A DNA stretch of 64,000 nt, taken from positions 218,018 to 282,017 of the forward strand of contig JBBHKE010001432.1 in the NCBI GenBank assembly GCA_037447655.1, given 5' to 3'. The notes under the pieces were generated by a model. It had not been told where the DNA came from, made no database searches, and worked only from the letters and a program-made list of their open reading frames with translations. The DNA is from Zygnema cylindricum. Taxonomy: Eukaryota; Streptophyta; Zygnematophyceae; Zygnematales; Zygnemataceae. Shown piece by piece: positions 10,601 to 20,478 of the stretch. Numbering within the stretch: the first letter of the stretch is position 1; each line of letters begins with the position of its first letter. The translations under genes and the position numbers were made by a program.

Positions 10601-11709
10601 CTCCGAGGCAATGGAACCTGAAATTAGATGAGTTTTTAACCAATCTAGGCTTTACCAGGATCAGTTCAGATCACTCAGTCTATGTAATGCAAGGTGATGA
10701 TGGAGTGATTTATGTGGCAGTTTATGTAGATGATTTGCTACTAATTAGCAAATCCATCAATGAGATTAATAAAATAAAATCAGCTTTGAATTCCCGGTTT
10801 GAAATGAAAGACTTGGGTGAGGCTAAGTATATTCTAGGAATTCAAGTAGAAAGAGACAGGAAACAGAAAATTATTTATTTAACTCAAAAGGAAGCAATTA
10901 AGAACATGTTAGAAAAGTTTGGCATGTCGGACGCAAAGGGGAGTGCCACTCCTATGGAATTCAGGCAGAAATTGGAAGGCACGGAAACGGATGGTGGTGT
11001 TTTGGTTGATGGTTTCTTAGATTCAGGGGAGGCAGATTCTATGTCCTCCATTCCTTACAGGCAGATTGTCGGAAGCCTCATTTATTTCATGAATTGTACT
11101 CGTCCCGACATCGCAGCAGCGGTTGGAGCCTTAAGCCGAAGCCTTCAGAATCCAAGGAAATCAGACTATGAGGCAGCAAAGAGAGTTCTTCGTTATCTTG
11201 CAGGAACTCAAAATCTTAGACTCTCTCTCGGTGGAGAGGAAGTCAAAATTCATACATGGAGCGATGCGAGCTACGGAGATATGCCGAGCCGACGCTCCAC
11301 CACCGGATACATTTTGAAGATCGGAAGTGGAACTTGCTGCTGGAGCAGCAAACTTCAGAAGGTAACGGCTCAGTCTACCATGGAGGCTGAGTACATGGCT
11401 GCCAGCTCGGCAGTTAAAGAGTTACTTTGGGTAAAGTCTCTTCTCCAAGAGCTTCTCTTTATGCAATCTGGACCACAGATAGTGTGGTGTGATAATCAGG
11501 CAGCAATCGCTATTGCATCTAATCCCAGTCATCACTTTAAGAGTAAGCACATTGATATCAAGCTACACTTTGTAAGAGAAAAGGTGATGGGAAAAGTCTT
11601 GAAGTTGAGTTATTTACCGGATGAGCAAATGGTGGCTGATATGATGACAAAACCCTTACCTGCTCCCAAATTGAAGTTCTGTAGAGAGGCTTGTGGACTG
11701 AGTGACTAG
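7585..11709 (+). CDS. gag-pol: Gag-Pol polyprotein of element A (intact)
   Basis: 1374 codons from ATG 7585, which I prefer to the frame's earlier ATG at 7429 because MTTAASSSSS matches the start of the gag in element E. Domains, counted from that start: gag with zinc knuckle CVYCYTDGHSFRAC (234-247, CX2CX4HX4C); protease DSG at 331-333; GAG-pre-integrase with WHKRLGHV and CDGCALGK; integrase D527, D590, E626 (exact D-35-E); reverse transcriptase with YVDD at 1047-1050; RNase H with TWSDASYGD (D1227) and CDNQAAIA. All catalytic motifs are present, so the element may still be competent. The first 18 codons are LTR and the next few span the primer binding site. No frameshift separates gag and pol, so capsid excess must come from another mechanism. 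Confidence 0.95.
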   Translation: MTTAASSSSSVPTLVSEQQVTGPPSRIPVFDGREYLYWADLVKSYFKQVKLIDVLNGSLAESDASFDQKNDQALHLVKLMISKELHMTYINVAKASDLWDALKSSYVKASDQHEIITAGQIYEYKYTGGSMVEYTNRFRMLLSENACSGGTFSPYHQAMILLKGLPNEYKGASDEMKKLSKPLWNLQTAIEFILAEEATQTVLGFGKPAVAFTAQFQRENRYQGNQFNPQFEKCVYCYTDGHSFRACPLYIKALETGTFRKGWRHRGPPISQKPPNKIVAFSAEDTELEKKKTEETTPDVISFPKTDDKEFFALAKLDMMEGEKDLGWIMDSGSSSHMCWNKSWFKEMSSIPLRQIFYACGYAVESNAKGNIDLDCVIDGKVVKRTLYDVLYVPKFKKNLFSTSVAESKGFEVLQKNGKKIVSKNGRVALVGTRGPNFLYRMDLANKIDFAYSSVLCDNVLWHKRLGHVHHERLTKMINHNMIEGVKLGQKESHVCDGCALGKLHKLPLPQVSDHRATDLLGIIHSDVFGPSKVPSLGGSRFFVTFTDDYSRYSRLYFMKEKGEVFTHFKHYKIWAEKLHGKSILALRTDNGGEYVSHAFADFLKENGISREFTAPYTPEQNGVAERLNRTLTECARSMMADKGVDPKFWGEAFHCASYIRNRVETRAVRGKTPYEVWTGKKPNVSHFRVFGSKCFILDNLPNWKLSPKSVPGVFLGYDDESAGYRVYNPQRGCLQTARNIQIKEESQSVDVFSMDAAERKEKIQEYIILEQVPFTPSSSTSSTSLPNASGPSNTLSGAAPSVDAPPNTRLVRQSKEPTVPASDFPGGRRQSSRLRGDQVESAFSASTGEPLTIHEAFSVPEKDYWISAANEEIKSIMEAQTWELVELPPNRKAIGCKWVFKLKLNPDNTIERYKARLVAKGFSQKEGIDYEETFSPVVRFPTVRVLLSLAAIEDMELHQMDVKTAFLHGDLEEVIYMKQPEMYAEKGKENLVCKLLKSLYGLKQAPRQWNLKLDEFLTNLGFTRISSDHSVYVMQGDDGVIYVAVYVDDLLLISKSINEINKIKSALNSRFEMKDLGEAKYILGIQVERDRKQKIIYLTQKEAIKNMLEKFGMSDAKGSATPMEFRQKLEGTETDGGVLVDGFLDSGEADSMSSIPYRQIVGSLIYFMNCTRPDIAAAVGALSRSLQNPRKSDYEAAKRVLRYLAGTQNLRLSLGGEEVKIHTWSDASYGDMPSRRSTTGYILKIGSGTCCWSSKLQKVTAQSTMEAEYMAASSAVKELLWVKSLLQELLFMQSGPQIVWCDNQAAIAIASNPSHHFKSKHIDIKLHFVREKVMGKVLKLSYLPDEQMVADMMTKPLPAPKLKFCREACGLSD
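7641..7655 (+). other. Primer binding site of element A (tRNA-iMet anticodon-arm type, diverged)
   Basis: GGTCACGGGCCCGCC follows the LTR end directly. It differs by three transitions from GGTTATGGGCCCACC, the complement of the anticodon arm of plant initiator tRNA-Met, which elements B and C carry almost exactly. There is no TGG start as expected for priming by an intact tRNA 3' end. It is also read as codons of gag (VTGPP). Confidence 0.65.
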
Positions 11710-11725
11710 CAGAGTCTAAAGCTTT

Positions 11726-11732
11726 AGGGGAG
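11726..11732 (+). other. Polypurine tract of element A
   Basis: AGGGGAG immediately before the 3' LTR, the expected plus-strand primer. Element B has the equivalent AAGGGGAG (minus strand) next to its 3' LTR. Confidence 0.8.
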
Positions 11733-12470
11733 TGTTGTTTTTAGAAAGCTTTAGTCCTCTTTATGCCTCAGCTGTGAGAGAGAGCTGTTCAGGACTTAAG
11801 CTATTTTTGGTTGAGTTCGGTTCAGTACTTACCAAAATTAGTGTGACAGTGAAGTTGGGAGTTCACGGTTCATTCACACTTGGGACACGTGTCGTCACTT
11901 GGGAGAATGCGTGAGTATGTCCTCCGTGGACGTACGGAAATTCGGCAGGACTACTGGACTTCGTGAAGTCAATTCTACGGTGCCAAATCCTCTAATCGGA
12001 CCGCTGACAGCCGCCGCCAACAAATAGTGACGAGGCGTGACTAGATCATTATCACTTTACGTTGTCTGAACTTCGGTGTAAATATTTGTGATAGAATGTT
12101 AGATGTACGGCTGGAATGCCTCCGTACAGCTTAGTGTAGTTTCGGTGTATAAAAGTAGGACTTAGTGAATTTGATTTTTAGGAACAAATGATATGAAAAC
12201 TGTACACTCAGTTTTATGTAATTTCATTTCTACATATCTCACAGATTTGTGAGCGGAATTGATTGAAATTTTGTGTGTGTGTTCCTTTGTATGTTATCTA
12301 CATTGTGGCAAATTTTCAGGACGTTTGGAGCGTTTTTCTGAAAGTTATAGTCTGTCAAAGTTGCTGTTCAGCCATCGGTATTTGTGGAAGCTTCCTCTCT
12401 TGATTTGTTCTACGATGACTACTGCTGCATCTTCTTCATCTTCAGTACCAACACTTGTCTCAGAACAACA
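11733..12470 (+). repeat. 3' LTR of element A
   Basis: 738 bp, offset 4830 from the 5' LTR with three differences seen. It again contains the orphan gag start (ATG 12415), so read-through transcripts could encode a short LTR-initiated peptide running into flanking DNA at 12471-12532. Confidence 0.95.
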
Positions 12471-12801
12471 GTTGTATGCGGTTGATTCTTGCTTTACTCT
12501 TCTTGCTGGATCGTATAATCAGAACTTCAGCTGAACCAGTAATGGTCCGTTTTTGGCTTGCTGAAATGCAGTTTTTTTTTTCTTCTATGACTAAATAATT
12601 TTTGCATGTAAAATGCAGATTTTTTTTTCTTTTATGACTAAAATTATAGGCACATTGGGGCCCCGATCGAGGTCCGTAGAAACTATTGAAACACTCCTCC
12701 ACGCGATTCTGTTTGTCAGTGTGTAATTAGCTTGAAAAGGCCAGTTTGTTTTTTGGTTGTTTTATTTTTTCCCTTAACTTGTTTTGGTTTTTTCCAATCA
12801 G
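12471..12801. other. Flank between element A and the TRM61 exon
   Basis: Begins with the second GTTGT target copy (12471-12475). It contains a short direct repeat of a poly-T plus TATGACTAAA segment (about 12570 and 12620) and ends in a pyrimidine-rich tract with an AG at 12800-12801 that serves the next exon. Probably intron of TRM61. Confidence 0.45.
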
Positions 12802-13502
12802 AGACGAGTTAAAAAAAATGGGTTGGAGAAGCTCGTGACGGTGACGGTCCGTGATATTCAAGGAGAGGGTTTTCCCGTGGAGATGGAGGGACGGGCAGAT
12901 GCAATATTTTTAGATCTGCCCGGACCCTGGATGGCAGTTCCTTCAGTTGCCCAATCTCTACATCCCGATGGTCCCTTTTGTTCTTTTCCCCTTGCATCGA
13001 AAAAGTACAAAAAACATGTGAAGCTCTTCGAGTAAATGGGTTCACAGGTACATTTTTTGCCTTAACCCATTTTTTTCCTTGTCCTATTTACTTTTTGTTT
13101 CAAATGATTTTATTGCGGATTTTTTTCGGGCAGGTATTTGCCGTTTTATGTTTTTTTGGGCAGATGTTAAATTTTAGGTTGTTTTTAGTGATGGAACAGT
13201 CATGGTTTCCAGTCATGGTTTCTCTTATGGAACATGTTATGGTTTCCGTAATGACTCCAGTTTGATCTGTTAAGAATTCTGTTTTGGCTTCACTGGATTT
13301 TGCAACCCTAAGAAAGTCTAAAAACTATAAAAAAAAAACCCTCCCTTAGGATTCCTTTCGGAAACACCTGAGGAACCCTCAAAGATTCTGTTGGAAAAAC
13401 AATCAAACTGAAATACCTGAAAACTCTAAAAAAACCTTAAAAAAATGCAAAACAGTAAAATCTTGGAGAAAACTTGAAATTTTTATAAATATAGTCGATG
13501 TT

Positions 13503-13919
13503 CACTGCCCATCCCTACTACAGTGCCCATCATTTTTGGAGTGAAGTCTTTTTCGGGCAGTGAGTACTTTTTTTCATCAGACAGGTTTCAGATTTCCAAT
13601 CGTAACGTCATGATTGAAGGGGAAGGCCGTCAACTTTCGATTGTTTGCCTCAAAAAAAAAATCCAACTGTCAATCAGAGTGTTAAACTCCTTTGACTGCC
13701 CTGAAAATGTTTAACTATAGTGTTAAACATTTATCGGGCACTTCAGAGTACTTTTTTCTCGTCACAGAGTTTTCCGTTTTTTAACCTTTAAATCTCAATG
13801 TAAAGTTAAAACTGTTACTTTGTGATCGCCCCCTTAAAAAATGAAATCCAACGGCTGAATGTAAAGCTGGATATGTTTTAGTACCCGAAAATGTTTAACA
13901 TTAATAGCGATGGGCAGTG
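13503..13919. mobile_element. MITE with CACTGCCC termini, copy 2
   Basis: About 417 bp from CACTGCCCATCCCTA to the inverted TAGCGATGGGCAGTG, with internal GTGTTAAAC/GTTTAACA motifs and partial repeats of the end (CAGTGCCCATCAT at about 13521). The flank is TT on the left and TA on the right. It lies in an intron of the TRM61 remnant. Confidence 0.6.
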
Positions 13920-14216
13920 TAGTTCTCTGAAAACTTAAAAATCTTATACGGAGTACTCGACAATATGAAATTCGATAAGAGCAGTTATTTACAAATATAG
14001 GAGATGAGGATTTAATGGAGTGTGGAAAACCTCCTCCCCACTCCAAAACGTTTTCGTGAAAACCGAGAAGGCAAGTTTTAGTCAAAAAAGTCGACAGAAG
14101 AGTCAGTTAATGAAGAGGAAATGGAAATTGAGGTTGGTGTTTCTTCTGAGGTTCGGCAAATTATTAAAATCAATCAAAGAAAGAGGATTTCAAACCAATT
14201 TCTTTGATGGAAAAAA

Positions 14217-14340
14217 GTGGAAGTTTGGTGGAAGGAAGAAGAGAAACTTGGGGAAACGGAAAGGGAAAAGGAAAAAAGAAAGGTTAACGAAAGAGAGGAA
14301 GGAAAAGAAACAAGAATAGAAAAAGAAACTGGAAAAGTAC
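14217..14340. repeat. Purine-rich low-complexity tract
   Basis: Almost pure A/G on the + strand. In frame it encodes the charged Lys/Glu linker before the TRM61 C-terminus, so it may once have been coding. Confidence 0.6.
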
Positions 14341-14689
14341 AAGTAGTTGCCAGACCTTTTTTTATGACTAGAGGACATACAGGATATCTTACATTTGCCC
14401 GAAAGTTAGTCTAATTTTTTTGTTTTTAGTTCAATCAAATTCTTATCTTTTCTGAAAACCCTGTTGTTCTTTTTCTGCCGGAAACAAAACTGTAGAGCGA
14501 GTCACTCATAACCTTTATAATCATTATCAGTAGATTGTCTCCGTTTGGAAGCCGGTCCAAATTTTCAGGAAAATGGGCAAAAACTAAAAGGGTTCCATTG
14601 ATCTGAAGAGTCATAAGGAAACAAAAATCTCTTTAAAAAGGTTCACTGATATGACTTTTTGCAGTAAACTGCAAACATTCCGATACAGT

Positions 14690-14880
14690 CTTTGACAAAA
14701 TCACCAATCCTTCATGAAATCGCCAGTATTCTATGAAATCGTAAATCTTTTACAAAATTACTAGTCTTTTACAAAGTTGCCCTTACTAGTCTTTTACAAA
14801 GTTGCCCAACTTTTACGGAATCGTCAATATTTTACAAAATCGCCTTTACAAAGTTTCCCATCTTTTACCGAATCATCAAT
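14690..14880. repeat. Degenerate ~22-bp tandem repeat
   Basis: About nine diverged copies of TCTTTTACAAAATCGCCAA, including one near-exact pair, TACTAGTCTTTTACAAAG. Non-coding. Confidence 0.65.
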
Positions 14881-15008
14881 ACATCGAAACTGATGCAATG
14901 TGATGTGATTCTGGTCGCATAACTTAACAATCTGAGTTGTGCTCGACCTGTGGCACCTTTGTTCAGTCAAAAATATTATATTAAAGCGATAGTTAATGTA
15001 ATGCTTCC

Positions 15009-15059
15009 ACACACACACACACACACACACACGCACGCACGCACGCACGCATGCACGCA
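15009..15059. repeat. (AC)n(GCAC)n microsatellite, split by element B
   Basis: An AC run passes into ACGC repeats and stops at the LTR. ACGC units resume at 21513 and pass into (AT)n. The compound microsatellite was the insertion target of element B. Confidence 0.85.
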
Positions 15060-16112
15060 TGAAACTTTGAGATCTCCATAAGTCCTCAGAGTGGACAGCT
15101 TCCAAAAAGCCTCTAGGATAACCTTGACCCCTTTGTGTTTCAGCAAAAATAACTGTCACCCTGGCAGACAAAAACTCTGACCAACTTCATCTCTGTGAAG
15201 AGAAGACTCCCCTGAGTCGATAGCAAAAATAATCTCTGAATTTGCTCCCCTGAGCAGTAAGTTATGAACGGTCAAAGTTGACCTTTTGTACAAAAGCTCT
15301 CTGAGAGAGAAGGTCCTATCTCCTAATTTTTCTAAATCCTATCTCTCTCACAAACTCTATCTACTGATGTACGGAGCCAATCATAATGCAGCTCCGTACA
15401 CAAAAGTACAGCTGCCGGTGTACTTTCTGTACGAACATCGTACGACATGGCCTAAATGTCGACACGTGATATGTCCGGATTCTTTCCCGTAATCCTCGGA
15501 GATGCCGCGATCCAATGTTATTTCGCCACGTGTTGTCCGATGTGGCGATGTCCATAAACCGCCGAAATCCTCTTCCGCGATCTCCACGTTAATTCCGGTC
15601 TTCCGATTAAATTCATATTTAATCGTAGCCGTAATAAATGCATGTGCGATATTCTTTTCTATAAAAAAACAAATGCGCGGTATTGGTTTCTTATCCGTAC
15701 GGGTATCCGTACTTTTACAATTATGGATCTATGTTTCCCGTAATCAGTTATAGTTAAATGAATTTTCCTACTCAATAACATTTAATTAAATATCATACCC
15801 TATATTACGTAACACTCGATGAAGACTTAACGGCTAAGGCTACCGTCTACCGTCTGACTGCCGGCCGGTAGGTACAAGGATCAAATCCTGTAGCCAGCAC
15901 TATCTTTTAGCAATAAAACCCCTAACTAATATATAACCCCGTAAACTTCTGGTTAGCCTAGGTAGCCATGGCTCTAGCTCCCTCTCCAATTTCTCAGTGA
16001 CTGCGACAAGTTTGAGAGTTGGAGAGAGAAGTTAGAGGTAGACTTCCTCGGCTTCTTTCTATATTTCTATTTAGACCTAGAAAATACTTTAAATGGATCA
16101 TTAATTTCTACA
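15060..16112 (-). repeat. 3' LTR of element B
   Basis: 1053 bp, matching 20459-21512 with scattered substitutions. It contains GTAC-rich segments around 15370-15450 and a tRNA-like A-box/B-box pair on the + strand (15830-15890). Confidence 0.93.
15830..15890 (+). promoter_or_regulatory. tRNA-like A-box and B-box pair inside the LTR (antisense to the element)
   Basis: CGGCTAAGGC at 15831-15840 resembles a Pol III A box (GGCNNAG core). GGATCAAATCC at 15878-15888 fits the B-box consensus GWTCRANNC and can form a T-arm-like CAGG/CCTG stem in related copies. Spacing is tRNA-like (~38 bases). The pair recurs in all LTRs of this family (about 21231-21290, 52409-52470, 55315-55376). No acceptor stem is evident, so this is not a tRNA gene. 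Pol III activity is inference. Confidence 0.4.
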
Positions 16113-16126
16113 CTCCCCTTATTTTC
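16113..16126 (-). other. Polypurine tract of element B
   Basis: On the minus strand AAAATAAGGGGAG abuts the 3' LTR start (TGTAGAAAT), equivalent to the AGGGGAG tract of element A. Confidence 0.75.
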
Positions 16127-19100
16127 TAGTCAATCTTTAATTTCAGACCACACTTCTCCCTGCAGAAAATTAGCTTAGGGGAAGGCACAGGTTTGGTCAT
16201 CATATCTGCTACCATCTCACTATCTGGTCGGTACTCTAAACTGATTATTTTGTTTTCTACTTTCTCTCTAACAAAGCTGAGTTTGATGTCCATGTGTTTG
16301 GCTTTAAAATGATGTTTAGGATTGGCAAAAATAGCGATTGCTGCCTGATTATCACAAAAAAAAATTTGCACACCACTCTTAAGGTGACCAAGCTCACCAA
16401 GCAAAGACTTGACCCACATCAATTCTTTTACAGCAGAGCAAGAGGCTATATAGTCAGCCTCCATGGTGGACTGAGCAATAACTTTTTGCTGTTTGCTACT
16501 CCAACAGCAAGCCCAATCACCCACATATAATACATATCCAGAAGTGCATCTCCTCATCGGAGCATCACCATAACTGACATCACTCCAAGTAGTGATGTCA
16601 GTATTCTCCCCACCCAAATGCAACCATAGATCCCTAGTTCCTATCAAATATCTAAGGACTCTCTTAGTTGCCTCCCAATCCCTCTTAGTGGGAGCATTTA
16701 GACTTCTACTCAACACTCCTACAGCTGCAGCTAAATCCGGCCGGGTACAATTTATAAAATAGATTAGACTTCCCACTACTTGCCTGTAAGGAATAGTCTG
16801 CATGAACTTCTGTTCTTCAAGAGATAATTCCTCGTCTAAGACTATGACTCCTTCCTCACTCCCCTCACTTCCTTTCTTCTACTCCATTGGAGTTGTACAA
16901 CTATTAGCTTTATCCATTTGAAATTTTTCAAGCATGTTCCCTATTGCTTCTTTTTGAGTCAATCTTATAATTTTTCTTTTTCGGTCTCTCTCTACTTGAA
17001 TTCCCAAAATATATTTTGCTTCCCCCATATCCTTCATTTCAAATCTCCCCTTAAGATCGGTTTTCAGTTTATTAATTTTTTCCATTGATTTACTTAAAAC
17101 AAGCAAATCATCAACATAAATTGCAATAAATATAAAACCTTCCTCATCTTCGAAAACATAGATTGAGTGATCTGAGCTGATCCGGATATATCCCAGACCG
17201 GTAAGAAACTCATCAAGCTTCTTATTCCACTGTCGAGGCGCCTGTTTCAAACCATAAAGAGATTTAATCAGCCGGCATACCTTACTCTCCTCTCCTTCCT
17301 CCACAAACCCTTCGGGTTGTCGCATGAAGATCTCCTCTTCCAATTCTCCATGCAAAAAGGCTGTCTTGATGTCCATCTGGTGCCCTTCCATGTCTTCCGC
17401 TGCTGCCAAGCTGAGAAAGTATGCGGACGCAGGGAAATCTGACTACCGGGGCAAAGGTTTCCTCGTAGTCAATTCCCTCTTTTTGTGTAAATCCCTTTGC
17501 CACTAATCGGGCCTTGTAGCGCTCGATTGTGTTATCTGGGTTCAGTTTTAATTTGAAAACCCACTTATAACCGATTGGTTTTCGGTTAGGGGGACAATCC
17601 ACCAGCTCCCAAGTATCGGCTGCCATAATTGAGGCCATCTCGTCATTGATGGCTGTCTTCCACCAGTTTCTTTCTAGACAAGTCATCGCCTCTCCATAAG
17701 TTTGAGGTTCATCTTGATGAGATAGTTTAGTTACCTTGTTATTAACCTGTTTTTCTTGTAGCCTTTTGCTACTTCTCCTTCCCCCCTCAAAATCTGAGGC
17801 CGGAATAGATGGTTCTCGTGGATTCTTTCGAACAAACTCGACTTCTCCCCTATCCCTTGATTCCGAATCAATTTCCACCACGTCTTCCGCTTCGGGTAGA
17901 GTTGTCACTGGAGTTTTCACAGCCGAGTCCTTTTCGGTCTGATTTGTATCTGCAAGAATGTCATCTTCTCTAAAACCCGGATAGTTAGGGAGCTCAAAGT
18001 CATCGGAATTTTCTGACTTAAATCTAATTTTTACTGACTTTGTATATTTGAAGGGATCCACAGACTTTCCTTCATCCATAACTACTAGATGCTTTACTAA
18101 TATTATATCTTCTCTTTTTAGATCATAAACTCTATATCCTTTAACATCCTCATCATCCTAATAAGTATCCCGGTTTTCCTTTAGGATCTAGCTTCCAATT
18201 AGACCGATCTGTATCTAGACTGAATACTTGACTGCCGAAAACCTTTAAGTGAGATAAGTCTGGTTTCCGGCCTGTCCATCTCTCATAAGGTGTTTGATCT
18301 TTTATAGCTGAAGTAAAAACTATATTTTTGAGGTAATTAGCACAGTTCATTGCTTCTGCCCAAAACCTTTTTCCTATCTTCTTATCCGACAACATACTTC
18401 TACCACTATCACTACATGTTCTATTTAACCTTTCTGCTACCCCATTCTGTTCCGGGTTTTCTGGAACTGTCTTTTGGTGTTGGACCCCATCTTCTCTCAG
18501 AAAATCCTCAAACTGGTTAGAAGTATACTCTTCACCATTGTCACTCCTTATTCTCTTTATTGGAGTTTCATGAAGTTTTTCACTCCATGCTTTATATTGT
18601 CTAAAACAATCCTAAGCTTCGGACTTGTTTTTCTAAAAATACACTCGGGAATACCGAGATCAATCATCAGTGATAGTCATCATAAATCTCTTCCCCCCCG
18701 GTGAGGGCACTTTAGCTGGTCCCTAAATATCTGTGTGTACTAGATCTAGAATTTTTTCTCCCTTATAGGTGGCTGTTTTAGGAAAGGGTAATCTGTGTGT
18801 TTTACCTTGAGCACATCCATTACAATCACTTATATTATCATTATCACTAAACTTAATCCCTTCCACCACTCCCATCTTTTTCATCCCTCCTAACTTGTCT
18901 AGATTCACATGCCCAAGCCTCTTATGCCACATCATAATATCATGAACACCAGCATAATAAAGTTTCTTCTTTTCATTACTTAAAACCAGCCTAAACATCC
19001 CATGGCTACCTTTCTCAGCAATGAAATAGACATCCTCCTCAAAACTAGCAGTAAAGACTCCTTCCCCAGTGGTAGTAAAAAAACCCTTATCATCTAATAC

Positions 19101-20478
19101 GGATGTAGAGATGAGGTTTTTGTTCAGCTCCAGAATAAACAATACATTGGAGAATGTTACTATGGATGTCTTTCCTTCTACTAACACTTTCAAATCTACC
19201 GATCCTACAAGAGTCGTGGTGACTATTTTCCCATCCTGGAACTCTATCTCTACGGTCGGAATATTTCTTATCTTAGTGAACAGGTGCCTATCGTTACATA
19301 TGTGCATGGAGGCACCTGAATCTACAATCCAACCTGCTTCACCTTTCAATCCACCGTAAGCACATTTCTGCCTTCGTGGTATTTCGACCTCGTTTTTCGC
19401 CTCCAACTCCTCATCCAAAACGAGCTTATCGTTCTCGTCCTCGGATTCCGCCTCATGTACCTGTGTCACAAGGGCCTTTTTCTTTCCTCTCGGGGTACCA
19501 CCGGTCTGCTCCTCTTTTAACCGAAACTTGGTTAGCTTAGTGCACTCTGCCATATAGTGCCCAGGTTTCTTACAAAAATGACATAAACCTTTGGGAGCCC
19601 TTAGTCCAAACTCGTCGGTCTGATTTTTCTGCTCCCTCCCCCCATAGTTTCCGACCGGTTTCCGCGAATCCTTGTTCCTCCAATCGGTCGCAGTTGCCAA
19701 GGCTTGGCCACTCTTTCCTCCTCTTCAGATCTCAATCGTATTCTCCCGAACAAGAATCATCCCTACCATTGAGTTCCATATCCAACTTGAGTTCGGCAAG
19801 TCTTGCACACGGTTGACTATGTTCTCGAACTCATCGGGTAACTTCATCAGTAAACAGTTAACCTTTTCTTTTTCACTAAAATCTTTTCCCGCACTCTCTA
19901 GCTCCATGAAGAGTGTAGCAAGCTCATTGCAAAAATCCAACATCTTCCCCCTTTTGTATACATACTCGTTGATTTTCTGATCAGCCAACTGTTGTTGCTG
20001 AATCGTACCACTTCGGTACATCTCTAGGAGAGCCATCCAAAGATCGGATGCCCTTTCTACCTGCAAATGAGGACATGCAAGTCCTTCAGTGAGATGGCGT
20101 AGGATGAAGTGCTTTGTCGCCATATTGTTGAAGTCCCAGGTTTTAGTATCATTCTCCTCGTTCCTCGGAATAGGTGACATGAATGCCGAACCAGTTGTTA
20201 TAGGTGTGGTCGCCTCCTTCTCCTTTCCTTTTGTCCACCACCTCTCTTTTTTTTGTTTCCTCCGTTGAAGGTGGATCCTCTTTTCTGATGAATCTGCTTC
20301 CTCCAAACCCTGGAGGAATTACAAGACTTGATGTGCCCAACCGTCCACTCACTATCCCTCAAAACCTTTTTTCGCATAGAGCTCCTATCATTATACTTTC
20401 CCAGTATATGAAGCCAGTTCCATTAAAGATTGGTACCCTAGAGGGTGGGCCCATAACCTGAAACTCTGAGACCTCCAT
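16126..20478 (-). pseudogene. gag-pol: Gag-Pol of element B, frameshifted
   Basis: Recognisable in pieces on the minus strand: gag (about 20306-19725); zinc knuckle [14 protein letters not shown], protease WIVDSGASMHIC and pre-integrase MMWHKRLGHVNLDKL (19700-18723); integrase C-terminal part (18395-18153, with 18396-18720 broken); RT start [16 protein letters not shown] (18079-17282); RT with [11 protein letters not shown] (17409-16879); RNase H with TWSDVSYGDAP and CDNQAAIA (16803-16126). Gag probably began at an ATG inside the LTR (20478-20476) and read through the PBS. At least five frame breaks make it inactive, although individual catalytic motifs survive. Confidence 0.9.
20444..20458 (-). 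other. Primer binding site of element B (half-tRNA type)
   Basis: On the minus strand GGTTATGGGCCCACC follows the LTR directly. It is the exact complement of GGTGGGCCCATAACC, the anticodon arm of plant initiator tRNA-Met as I recall it. This is the arrangement of Drosophila copia, which primes from the 5' half of tRNA-iMet. The ATG inside it is complementary to the CAU anticodon. Confidence 0.85.

Larger units (their letters stand above)
6903..12470 (+). mobile_element. Element A: full-length Ty1/copia retrotransposon
   Basis: A complete 5568-bp element: 5' LTR 6903-7640, internal region 7641-11732, 3' LTR 11733-12470, flanked by GTTGT duplications. LTR ends are TGTTGTT and AACAACA. I counted three substitutions between the 738-bp LTRs (7256/12086, 7319/12149, 7487/12317), so insertion is recent. 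The gag-pol frame is uninterrupted, in the order gag, protease, integrase, RT, RNase H (copia order). It lies upstream of the TRM61 remnant in the same orientation, possibly in one of its introns. Confidence 0.97.
12802..14414 (+). pseudogene. TRM61: TRM61 (tRNA m1A58 methyltransferase catalytic subunit) remnant
   Basis: TRM61 with TRM6 methylates A58 of tRNAs in the nucleus. One exon (12802-13047, good AG acceptor and CAG|GTACAT donor) encodes VRDIQGEGFP, ADAIFLDLPGPWMAVPS and then CSF followed, only after a one-base frame change near 12984-12993, by SPCIEKVQKTCEALR. This is the second half of the SAM-binding Rossmann fold. The C-terminus RGHTGYLTFARKLV is encoded just before TAA at 14412-14414, after a Lys/Glu-rich linker. 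That linker frame has stops at 14079-14081 and 14205-14207. The motif GTGSG of the first half is not visible; element A lies just upstream and a MITE sits between the exons. Frameshift plus stops suggest a decaying copy, though an assembly error in a T/C run and extra introns could explain part of it. Confidence 0.8.

Noticed and set aside
15823-15896. A true tRNA gene inside the LTR
   Set aside because: Only box-like segments are present; there is no acceptor stem or clear anticodon arm.
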